Origin: Sinomonas cellulolyticus
Lineage (GTDB): Bacteria > Actinomycetota > Actinomycetes > Actinomycetales > Micrococcaceae
Length of the DNA stretch: 47,955 nucleotides
Assembly (NCBI RefSeq): GCF_014656475.1
Contig: NZ_BNCM01000019.1
Location: forward strand, 1-47,955
Direction of reading: 5' to 3'
Below the pieces are notes generated by a model. The model was not told the DNA's origin. It made no database searches and saw nothing but the letters and a program-made list of their open reading frames with translations. Shown here piece after piece: positions 40,392 through 47,955 of the stretch. How positions within the stretch are numbered: position 1 is the stretch's first letter; each line of letters starts with the position of its first letter. Made by a program: the position numbers and the translations under genes.

Positions 40392-42533
40392 GTGGCTTCC
40401 TATCTTGATATCGCGCGTGCCTTCTACCGGCAGCGCCCGCAGCTCCTGGAGGGCATGCCCGACGGGCCCGAGGCCCTGGCCTGCATCCTGGCCAGGCAGC
40501 TTGCCGAGGACCTGAAGGGGAACGGCCCCGAGTACCGTGCGGGCCTCACCGCGGACCTGCCGCCGCAGGCCTCCGAGGGGATCACCCCGGGGGCAGTGGG
40601 AGCGGCGTTCCGCAGGTGCAGCAGCACCACCGTTGACCGCCTCCGCCTGCTCAGGGACGAGATCCAGGCCATGCTCGAATCGCAGGCCGGCTTTCCCCCG
40701 GGCCTCTCGCCCGAGCGGATCCGCGAGGCGGAGGCACACCTGCGCAACGGCGAGCGACGGGACCTGGCCGCCGTGCGGAAGATGAGCCTTACCCTGAGCC
40801 AGGCCACGGCCAGCTACTGGAACAGCGTCCTGGACTACGCCGGACTCCACGCGGACGGGCCGGCACCCGACCTTGCCGCCCTCGCCGCCGAGGCACGCGA
40901 AGCCGAACAGGGCGCAGCTGCCGAGGCCGGCGCTGGCCTGAGCGAGGTCCTGGCCTTCGCCCCGCTGGTCGACGACGAGTACACCTTTGCCTCCGACCAC
41001 GACCCGGACAGGCGCCGCCGCGCCGGGCAGCGGCGGAGCCTGCTGGACTGGCGCCCCGAGGACCTCGCACGGCACTACCCCCCGGCCACGGACCTGGGCG
41101 CCCGCCGGCATGAGATCGCCGCCAGGGCGGCCTACCCGTTCGGGCTCAAAGACCGGGAATCCATCGCCACCATGGCCGCGGCCGTCCTCCTCGTCCATGG
41201 CATCGCTCCCGGAGCCGACATCCGCGGCAGGGCGGCCGATGTGCGGCAGCGGGCCGAGGGGAACCCGATGGCAGCCGCAGCACTGGCCCCGGCCCGCCAC
41301 CGCGAGAGCACAACCGCGTTCTCCGGCCTGGACTTCCTCCGCATCCTCGGCGGCGCCCTCGCCGCCGAGGGCGAGGAGCACGCCCCGGAAACGGGAGCAG
41401 GGTGGCCGCCGGGAGTGCTCAAGGAACTCCTGCGCGGCGGGGCGCAGACCGATGAAGGGCCCCGGCTCCTTGCCGAGGCCGTGCCACTGGCGGAGACGCC
41501 GGACTGGACGGACAACGACTGGGAGTCCATAGGGCGCCGGATCGAGGAGATCATCCACCGGGACCTCCAGGCCCAGCGCGGCGGCACGCCCGCCCCGCGC
41601 GACGGCGAGGAGGCGGACGGGGGCACCCCCATGGACGACGGACCGGGCCCCTTCAGCCTGCCGCATGCCGAGCACGCGCGCACCAGCATCAGGATGCGGT
41701 CCCTGCACGAGTTCAGGAACGTCCTGGTCAACACCGAGACCGGCAAGGCCGGCCCCGGCACGCCCCAGGAACCCGACGACGTGCAGGACACGGACCTTGA
41801 GCCGGAGCCGCGGGCCTTCCGCCGGATGTCCCTGCTGTCGACCAACGCCTTCCTCGGCGGCGGGCAGCTGCAGCACCAGGCCAGTGCCGAGCTGGGCCGC
41901 TTCAGGAAGATCAACGACCGCGTCCTGACCCGCATCCGCACCGAGCATCACTCCCTCACCCGCCCCGGTGCGGCGATCCCGTCCGGGTGCGGGCGCGCCT
42001 ACTACGAGGACACGGCCCCCGACCGGCTCACCGAGGCCCTGCACGACCAGTCCCGGACCGCCATGCTCAGGGCGGGACTGGAACCCGGGACACCGCTCGA
42101 GGACATCCCCGACCTCGACCTCATCCCGGGCGCAGTCCTGGCAAACCGCCACCTGGCAGGGACGGAATCGCCCGAGAAGGTCAAAGAGGACGGCTCGCCG
42201 CTGTGGCTGACGGCCCTGCGCTCGGATACCGTCAGACGACGCCTGGGCGCCCTGTCCACCGCGTCCGAGGATGCCTCGTACACGCCGGTGACCGAGGCGG
42301 CCCGCACGGTCTGCCCCGTTCCCCCGAACGGGCGCAGGCTGCGCGAAGCCGCCCAGACCATCTCGGCCTTCAGCGCCAACCCCGGCGCCACGGCAGCCAA
42401 GGCTGCGACGCTGCAGAGAGCACTTGCCGACTACGCCAAGCGGGTCTGGAAGGATGACCCCGCCCGGACCGAGGCCTGCCTGCACCTGGCAGCCGGCCTC
42501 ATCCTCGACGCCTACACCGAACAGGAGGGCTGA
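40392..42533 (+). CDS. Large uncharacterised protein of the TPR/CHAT cluster
   Basis: A 713-residue, mostly helical, acidic protein with no motif that I recognise. The N-terminus (SYLDIARAFYRQRPQLLEGM) and the region around DWTDNDWESIGRRIEEIIHR are the most ordered-looking parts. A segment at about residues 395-425 is low-complexity and acidic. No signal peptide, membrane helix or nucleotide-binding loop is visible, so it is probably a cytosolic subunit. The GTG start follows a G-rich site. Its stop and the next start share a base (TGATG), so translation with the next gene is coupled. The gene order suggests that it, the next protein and the CHAT protease are made as a unit. Confidence 0.75.
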   Translation: MASYLDIARAFYRQRPQLLEGMPDGPEALACILARQLAEDLKGNGPEYRAGLTADLPPQASEGITPGAVGAAFRRCSSTTVDRLRLLRDEIQAMLESQAGFPPGLSPERIREAEAHLRNGERRDLAAVRKMSLTLSQATASYWNSVLDYAGLHADGPAPDLAALAAEAREAEQGAAAEAGAGLSEVLAFAPLVDDEYTFASDHDPDRRRRAGQRRSLLDWRPEDLARHYPPATDLGARRHEIAARAAYPFGLKDRESIATMAAAVLLVHGIAPGADIRGRAADVRQRAEGNPMAAAALAPARHRESTTAFSGLDFLRILGGALAAEGEEHAPETGAGWPPGVLKELLRGGAQTDEGPRLLAEAVPLAETPDWTDNDWESIGRRIEEIIHRDLQAQRGGTPAPRDGEEADGGTPMDDGPGPFSLPHAEHARTSIRMRSLHEFRNVLVNTETGKAGPGTPQEPDDVQDTDLEPEPRAFRRMSLLSTNAFLGGGQLQHQASAELGRFRKINDRVLTRIRTEHHSLTRPGAAIPSGCGRAYYEDTAPDRLTEALHDQSRTAMLRAGLEPGTPLEDIPDLDLIPGAVLANRHLAGTESPEKVKEDGSPLWLTALRSDTVRRRLGALSTASEDASYTPVTEAARTVCPVPPNGRRLREAAQTISAFSANPGATAAKAATLQRALADYAKRVWKDDPARTEACLHLAAGLILDAYTEQEG

Positions 42534-44017
42534 TGGAACAGGCCACCCCCTCACAGGGCACCGTCCCCGCCGAGACCGGAACGTCCCCCGCCAGGCTGCG
42601 GGTGCTCCGCGACGGCGGCCGGATACGCCTGTCCGGACCGGCCGCAGGGCCGGTCCCCACCGCCACCGTCGACGCCGGCGACTGGATCCGGGTCGAGGTC
42701 GACCCGACCGACGTCCGCGCACCCGTGTCCGTGGAGATCCTCGATGCCGAGGCCGCCGAGATCGACCTGCGCGGCCTGCTCGGCTCAGCCGCCGCGGACC
42801 TCCTCGACGACCCCCAGGCACTGGAGGTCCCGTTCATCCCGGGCCCCTTCTGGGAAGCCCTCGCCGCGTGTGCATTCCAGCAGTGGTCCCTGCACTGGAA
42901 CTGCTTCCCCCTCGACCCCGGCCTGATGGCGGTCGACCGGCTCGCCGCCGCCGCGGCCGCCGGTCCCTTCGGCATCGGCGCGCAGCGCGAAGCCCGCCCC
43001 GCGGCACGGGCCGCCCTGGACCGCCTCGCCCCGCTCGGGCAGGACGGCAGGCTCGTCCCGGCCGCGGCCGCAATCGTCGCCGACGCCGCGTCCGCGGCCG
43101 GTTGGCAGACCGAACCGCAGTCCCTCCCAGCGGCCGAGGAGGACGACCTCACGGATGTCGGGATGATCGTGGACTCCCGCCTGGGGTACCTCCGCCTCGG
43201 AGCACCCGTCGCCCACACCCCCCACATGGGCGACGACGGGCACGTCGAGCGTCTCGTGGACTCCCCGGACTGGCGCCTCACCGGCATCGGCATGGCCTCC
43301 ACCGCCGAGGACACCATCACAGCAGTCTGCACCGGAACGGACAGTGACGAGGTCCTCATCCGCGTCCCCGTCCAAGGAGCCGAGGGCCGTCCCGAGGCGG
43401 GCGACTACGACCCCGCCGACGCACCCTACTACCACGGCATCATCACCGACGCTATCAACGGCGACGTCCTCGCATTCATCCCCCTGATGCCCAACGCCGC
43501 ACGGACGATGTTCGAAGGCACGGGACCGCTCGCCCGGCCCCTCGTGCCCACCGACGTGCTGGACATCCGCCACCCCGGTTCCGCCCAGGCCGTCGAGACC
43601 GACCTCACCCGGCGCAGGATCGACCAGGTCCGCCGCTGCGCGGCCCGCGCCTTCTCCGTCCACCGGCTCGTGGCCGCCGCCCAGGCCGGCGGAGCACCCG
43701 ACGAGGCCCTGGGCAGCCTGGCCAAGACCGCCTCCCTGGCCTGGAAGCAGACCGCCCAGGCCGCGGCCGAGCTGTCCGACCGCCTCGAGAAGATCCCCGG
43801 CTCCAACCCGGCCTACGCCCTCAGCTGGATCAGGGAAGCCCGCACCCGCGAACGCACGGCACTTGCAGAATCCCCCCGGCTGTTCGACCGCACCGCCGCC
43901 AAGGCCATCCGCGTCACCGCAATGCCAGCGCTCCGGGGACAGCTGCCGGCCCCGGTGACCCTGGCCGAACTGGACCTCGCCGGGGCACTGGCCGCGCCCC
44001 AGGCCCTGCCCGCATGA
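42533..44017 (+). CDS. Uncharacterised protein encoded immediately before the CHAT protease
   Basis: A 494-residue protein that I do not recognise. The N-terminal 70 residues look beta-rich (RLRVLRDGGRIRLSG, WIRVEVDP). The middle has Trp/Phe-rich patches (FIPGPFWEALAACAFQQWSL), and the C-terminal third is helical (QAAAELSDRLEKIPG). No catalytic motif, membrane helix or signal is visible. It starts in a TGATG overlap with the previous gene and ends in an ATGA overlap with the CHAT gene, the tightest coupling in the cluster. A plausible but unproved role is adaptor or inhibitor of the protease. Confidence 0.75.
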   Translation: MEQATPSQGTVPAETGTSPARLRVLRDGGRIRLSGPAAGPVPTATVDAGDWIRVEVDPTDVRAPVSVEILDAEAAEIDLRGLLGSAAADLLDDPQALEVPFIPGPFWEALAACAFQQWSLHWNCFPLDPGLMAVDRLAAAAAAGPFGIGAQREARPAARAALDRLAPLGQDGRLVPAAAAIVADAASAAGWQTEPQSLPAAEEDDLTDVGMIVDSRLGYLRLGAPVAHTPHMGDDGHVERLVDSPDWRLTGIGMASTAEDTITAVCTGTDSDEVLIRVPVQGAEGRPEAGDYDPADAPYYHGIITDAINGDVLAFIPLMPNAARTMFEGTGPLARPLVPTDVLDIRHPGSAQAVETDLTRRRIDQVRRCAARAFSVHRLVAAAQAGGAPDEALGSLAKTASLAWKQTAQAAAELSDRLEKIPGSNPAYALSWIREARTRERTALAESPRLFDRTAAKAIRVTAMPALRGQLPAPVTLAELDLAGALAAPQALPA

Positions 44018-45405
44018 ACGACCGCGCGAACAGCAGCATGAGCGGGACAGGACCCACCGAGGTCCTCTTCCGCATGGCCGACAGCGGCAGCACCTACGCA
44101 TACTGGCGCTGGCTCGACGACCCCGACAACCCCCAGCACACCGTCCTCACCCCCGACACGGTCGCCCAGGCCCAGGACCTCATCGCCTCCGCCATGGTCG
44201 ACCGGATCGACGGAGACGGCCCCGACAGGTTCGACCCGACCCGCCGCGCCCTGCGCGACGGGCCCCTCTCGAACCCCGCCCGCGAGGCAGCCTGGTCCGC
44301 CGAGCTGGCCCAACGGCTCCTGCCCCCTGGCCTCGCCCAGGACCTGGACCGCCGCAGCTGCGCAGGCGAGGACATAGTCCTGCGCATCATCCCCAGCCCA
44401 CGGCTGGCCCGCGTCCCCTGGGACCTGCTTCCCCTGCCCTCCGGCCGCCGGATCCTCGAGGCGGCCACCGTCCGCCTCGACGCCCCGGCCGTGGTCAACG
44501 CCAACCGCGGCCGCTACCCGGAGCCCTGGGACCCCCAGACCCCCGACCGGCCCCTCTACCTCCTCGAACCGCCCAACCGGCCAGGACGGCACAACGGCAA
44601 CGAGGTCATCGCCTCCGCCGCCCAAGACCTCCTGATCGAACGCCTCGAACACCACGGGGCAGTGCCCGGGGTCGAACTCGGACGCACCACACTCGGAAGG
44701 CTGCTGCGCGGCGAACCCACCGACAAGGACACCGCGGAAGCGACAGGATTCACCGCCGGCGAGCTGCCCACCAGGCTGCTCTACTACGGGCACGCCGACT
44801 CGACGCCCCACGAGCCCGGCTCCGCCGCGATCCACCTCACCGACGACGCCGCCGTCTACGGCCAGGCCTCACCGGTGAACGGCCACAGGCCCTTCACCGC
44901 CCTCGACCTCCTCCGCGGCACCATGGACGCCTACCGCCGGGACGGCGACGGGCTCGACTACCCCGGCCCCGACGAAACCCCCGGGCACGCCATCTGGCCG
45001 ATCCCCTCCCGCGCAGCGCTCATCGGCTGCGAAAGCGGAGCCGACCACCGGGCACTGGAGACCTTCGGCATGGTCATCGCCCTGCTCAACGCCGGCGCCG
45101 AGACCGTCACCTCCACCCGCTGGACCCTGCCCACCGACAGTGCCTTCCACGACGCCTGCGGCACCGTCGAAATGGTCACCACCGAGGCCGTCCTCGCCGT
45201 CGACACTGCCCACACCGGGCCCGACCCCATCCGCGCCATCCGGGACTGGCAGCTCCGGCGCCTCCGGGACTGGACCAGCGGGGACGGCAGAGCTGATTCG
45301 AATCCCCTTGTCTGGGCCGCCCTCACCACCCACCACGCACCCACCCCCGCACCCCTGACCGAGGAAGAGATCCAAGCAGCCAAAGCCGCCTACGCACCGA
45401 CCTGA
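44014..45405 (+). CDS. Stand-alone CHAT-domain (caspase-like) protease
   Basis: A 463-residue protein. It has the CHAT layout: the early motif IPSPRLARVPWDLLPLPSG (about residues 126-144), catalytic His260 in LLYYGHADSTPHE, and catalytic Cys339 in AALIGCESGADHRA followed by LNAGAETVTSTRWTLPTDSA, the usual CHAT closing strand. CHAT enzymes are cysteine proteases related to caspases and separase and often trigger cell death or cleave partner proteins. Most are fused to TPR arrays; here the N-terminus (about 125 residues) is short and lacks TPRs, which instead are in separate genes at both sides of the cluster. The start overlaps the preceding stop by four bases. Confidence 0.88.
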   Translation: MNDRANSSMSGTGPTEVLFRMADSGSTYAYWRWLDDPDNPQHTVLTPDTVAQAQDLIASAMVDRIDGDGPDRFDPTRRALRDGPLSNPAREAAWSAELAQRLLPPGLAQDLDRRSCAGEDIVLRIIPSPRLARVPWDLLPLPSGRRILEAATVRLDAPAVVNANRGRYPEPWDPQTPDRPLYLLEPPNRPGRHNGNEVIASAAQDLLIERLEHHGAVPGVELGRTTLGRLLRGEPTDKDTAEATGFTAGELPTRLLYYGHADSTPHEPGSAAIHLTDDAAVYGQASPVNGHRPFTALDLLRGTMDAYRRDGDGLDYPGPDETPGHAIWPIPSRAALIGCESGADHRALETFGMVIALLNAGAETVTSTRWTLPTDSAFHDACGTVEMVTTEAVLAVDTAHTGPDPIRAIRDWQLRRLRDWTSGDGRADSNPLVWAALTTHHAPTPAPLTEEEIQAAKAAYAPT

Positions 45406-45488
45406 ACCCTGCGCAGCTGCCCTGGCCCATGGCACCCGACCGCAGCCCAGCGGCGCGCATCGTGGAGAATGCACAAGCCCAGCGGGTC

Positions 45489-45511
45489 GGAGCCGCCACC
45501 CGGGCGGCTCC
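45489..45511. terminator. Hairpin between convergent CHAT and TPR genes
   Basis: Perfect 9-bp arms GGAGCCGCC/GGCGGCTCC around a 5-base loop in the 114-base gap between the two stops. It is likely a bidirectional terminator, although neither side has a good T-run. Confidence 0.55.
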
Positions 45512-45519
45512 GCTGCCGG

Positions 45520-47955
45520 CTACCATGTCCGGACGGACGCCTCATCGGCAGGGATGGTGAGGTCTTCGCCGGCCGGAAACCGGGCGAGGGCGACACGGCA
45601 TCCCCCTGCCGAGGGAATGAGGAGGTTCGGCGGCGGGGAGACAGGCAGCGCCGAACTCACGAGATGGACCCCGGTGCCGCTGGCGGTGGCAGCAAGCTGG
45701 AAGCCCGCCATCAGTCCGGCGGTCGGCTTCGCCTCGATCGGCCCCTGACCATGGGGGTCGTGAACGGCGGGCGGGGCCCCAAGGGTCTTGGCCCCCTGCT
45801 GCCCGGCGGATCCGAAGACGGAGGCATTGATCTGGGTCTCTATCAGGTCTGACACCGTGTCGGATCCGCCCCCCGAAGCGGCCATCTCGAACGTGAGGCT
45901 TCGGCCCCACAGGTATTGCCGCTGCCACGAAGCCCGCTCGGAAGCGGAGAGGAAGTCGTAGCGGATCGAGTCGAGGTACCTCATTGCCGGCAGCGCGGTG
46001 GCCAGGAATTCCGAACGCGTACGTGCGCGTCCTCGATCATCAGACTTCTCCCACAGCTCATCGACGATGTCGAGTCTCAGCCGCGCGATCTCTTGGGGCA
46101 GCCCGGCCCTCCAGTAGGCATCTGCCGCCGAATCTGCGATGCTCTGGACCTCGCCGAGGTCCCGGCCGAGGCCTGCGGTCACACGTGCGAGATCCCGGAG
46201 CGAATCGCCAAGCGCCTCGAACAGGCCCTCGGCCTCGGCAGCCTCGGCGGCCTCGCGGAGAACGTCGGCTGATGCCTCGGCCGCCCCGGACGCCTCGAGG
46301 AGGACTGCCTTGGTCGTCAGCAGCGAGGACAGTGATTGGGGCATCCCGTGGCGGCGTGCGTAGCCGATGTCGTAATCGAGGATCTTGAGTGCGAACTCGT
46401 TGTCGCCGAGTTTCGCGTGGACTATCGCTCGCAGGCAGTCCCCGCCGATGGCCTGTGCAGACAGGCCAGAATCGAACGCCTCTGTTGCGGCACCGTAGAG
46501 GACCCGCGCCGCAAGGCGAAGCATCTTCTCCGAAGCCCCCGGATGCGCAATTGCCTGCCCCAGCATCACCTGGCCCTGTACCCTCACTGCGGGGACCGGC
46601 GACTTCTGGGCCGAAGCGTGCGCTGCGCGGAAATGCTCGTAGGCCTCTTCTGCCCTGCCGGTCTCCAGACGGACCTGGCCCAGCAGGGCCTCCGCGCCAG
46701 AGTTGAGGTTCCACCTCGCCGGCCCCTCAGGCAGCCGGTGGACGACATTGAGGCATTCATCAAGGCAGGATTCGGCCTCAAGCCACCGATCCCTTGCAAT
46801 GTAGGCCGCAGCGCAGATGCGGAGGAACGCGCCGAATGCGGCTGTTCCTTGGCTGCACCGGGCCGTCGGGTCTGAGTTGACTTCTCGATGGATGGAGATC
46901 ACAGCCTCCCAATCCTGTCCCATGAGCGCCAGGCTTGCCCGTGCAAGGGGCGAACCCGGTCGGCCTGATCCTGATGATCGGCCAGAACCGTCGGCGCTGA
47001 AGTCGCGGACCACTGCAAGGGCACCCTTGGCGAGCCGGAGCTCGGGGATGTCCTCCTCATCCGCCTCATCTCGCCCGACACCCGCGGATTCGAGGACGCG
47101 TTGAGCACCTGCGGGGTCCCCATTTGACGCCAACGCATGCGCAAAGATTCCCGCTGCAGTCAGCATTGACTTCCGGTCCGAGGCGGCCACCGCTTTTGCC
47201 TGGGCGCCTAGGTGAAGGATCTTTGCCTTGTTTAAGCCATCATCGAGGGAAACAATGGCCAGCAGCATCTGGTCCCGTATGACGTCCCCAAGGCACCTGG
47301 CACGTGTGTGCTCGAAGATGGCTTTCCCGTATTCCTCTACCGCCCAGACAGTCTCACCGGAAGAGGCGAATATCTGTCCGAGAAGCTGGTGCGCATCGCC
47401 ACATAGTCCATCAGGATCAGGCCGCGAACGCAGCAGTCGGATTACGGCGCGGCAAGCATGTACGGCCCTGTGCGGGCTCTGCTCATTGCGATGGTTGCGT
47501 GCGATTCCGAGCATAGACCGAGCGGCCGCTGTTGAATCCCCCAACGCCCTGTATGCCCACCAGGCTCGACGGTAGTCGAGGGACGAGTCACTGAGCCTGC
47601 CCAATCTGCCCAAGGCTAAGGCCCTGCCGTGGTAGGCCCGGGCGATGGTTCCAGCCGCCACTTCCTCCTCCCAGTCCACGACCTTCCGGTACGCGTCCAG
47701 GGCGTCCTCGTGCCTCCCCTGGAACCGGATGGAGTCAGCGACGAGGTCCAGCATCCGGGCCGCATCCACGGGACGGTCGAGGCCCTCGTACGCCTCTACG
47801 GCGGCTCTGCGGTGCTCCTCGGCGTCGGCGTGGCGGTCGCGTGCGGCGTAGGTGTCCGCGATCCACTCCAGGCACAGCGCGGCGGCTCCCGGGTTGTCAT
47901 CCTCGGTGTAGAGGGCGTGCGCCTGCCGGAAGGAGGCCTCCGCCTCCTCATGCCG
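45520..47955 (-). CDS. Second TPR protein with CHAT-linker-like C-terminus (5' end beyond window)
   Basis: At least 811 residues; the frame stays open to the right edge with no better start (a GTG at 47769 is inside TPR sequence). Divergent TPR-like helical pairs fill about 600 residues (for example ALDAYRKVVDWEEEVAAGTI and AEEAYEHFRAAHASAQ). The C-terminal 140 residues parallel those of the giant TPR protein: LDSIRYDFLSASERASWQ, SDLIETQINAS, proline-rich SPPPNLLIP, and the tail VRTW. As in that protein, the CHAT domain expected next is missing. The repeats are not alike at DNA level, so it did not arise by recent duplication. It is convergent with the CHAT gene and probably a second scaffold or substrate of the protease. 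Confidence 0.85.
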   Translation of the reverse strand, partial: RHEEAEASFRQAHALYTEDDNPGAAALCLEWIADTYAARDRHADAEEHRRAAVEAYEGLDRPVDAARMLDLVADSIRFQGRHEDALDAYRKVVDWEEEVAAGTIARAYHGRALALGRLGRLSDSSLDYRRAWWAYRALGDSTAAARSMLGIARNHRNEQSPHRAVHACRAVIRLLRSRPDPDGLCGDAHQLLGQIFASSGETVWAVEEYGKAIFEHTRARCLGDVIRDQMLLAIVSLDDGLNKAKILHLGAQAKAVAASDRKSMLTAAGIFAHALASNGDPAGAQRVLESAGVGRDEADEEDIPELRLAKGALAVVRDFSADGSGRSSGSGRPGSPLARASLALMGQDWEAVISIHREVNSDPTARCSQGTAAFGAFLRICAAAYIARDRWLEAESCLDECLNVVHRLPEGPARWNLNSGAEALLGQVRLETGRAEEAYEHFRAAHASAQKSPVPAVRVQGQVMLGQAIAHPGASEKMLRLAARVLYGAATEAFDSGLSAQAIGGDCLRAIVHAKLGDNEFALKILDYDIGYARRHGMPQSLSSLLTTKAVLLEASGAAEASADVLREAAEAAEAEGLFEALGDSLRDLARVTAGLGRDLGEVQSIADSAADAYWRAGLPQEIARLRLDIVDELWEKSDDRGRARTRSEFLATALPAMRYLDSIRYDFLSASERASWQRQYLWGRSLTFEMAASGGGSDTVSDLIETQINASVFGSAGQQGAKTLGAPPAVHDPHGQGPIEAKPTAGLMAGFQLAATASGTGVHLVSSALPVSPPPNLLIPSAGGCRVALARFPAGEDLTIPADEASVRTW

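Overview
The window is high-GC DNA with GTG and TTG starts, dense four-base gene overlaps and actinobacterial gene families. I infer a soil actinomycete, possibly Micrococcaceae (Arthrobacter-like); the genus is a guess, because there is no rRNA or other marker here. No tRNA, rRNA or CRISPR array was seen.

Layout. (1) About 0.4-5.2 kb is a mobile-looking module: a tyrosine recombinase, a Cro/C1-type HTH protein and a large Cys-rich recombinase-like protein that lacks the catalytic residues, plus an ECF sigma factor and its membrane partner. Four copies of a GCA(T/C)(C/T)(A/G)GATGC palindrome lie at its edges, and its right edge abuts an HMG-CoA lyase gene missing its 5' part. (2) 6.1-14.1 kb is a polyol catabolism locus: HAD phosphatase, xylulokinase and SorC regulator on minus; zinc polyol dehydrogenase and a sugar ABC transporter on plus. 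Xylulokinase points to a pentitol such as xylitol or D-arabitol entering through D-xylulose. (3) 14.1-15.5 kb holds an Abi (HEPN) gene beside a relic of a serine-recombinase control region. (4) 15.8-26.1 kb is one long minus-strand locus: a complete peptide-type ABC transporter with a fused double ATPase, two paralogous CocE-like serine hydrolases and a TetR regulator, which together suggest import and hydrolysis of an ester, amide or peptide. A divergent EamA transporter carries an unusual C-terminal GAF-like domain. (5) 28-32.2 kb is a graveyard of mobile and defence remnants: a short relative of a restriction-like family, a broken serine recombinase, half an IS256-family transposase joined to half a LacI gene, and an IS982-family element that looks complete.

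(6) 32.4 kb to the right edge is the most interesting region, a cluster I cannot match to a named system. It contains a TPR protein of about 1,240 residues with about 24 exact-length 120-bp repeats, a HerA/TraG-like ATPase, an opposite-strand multidomain coiled-coil protein, two large proteins I do not recognise, a stand-alone CHAT (caspase-like) protease with visible His and Cys, and a second TPR protein running off the window. Both TPR proteins keep the helical and proline-rich segment that normally precedes a fused CHAT domain, then stop with the same Arg-Thr-Trp C-terminus. I infer a split TPR/CHAT conflict or defence system with a repeat-variable sensor; the function is not demonstrated by sequence alone.
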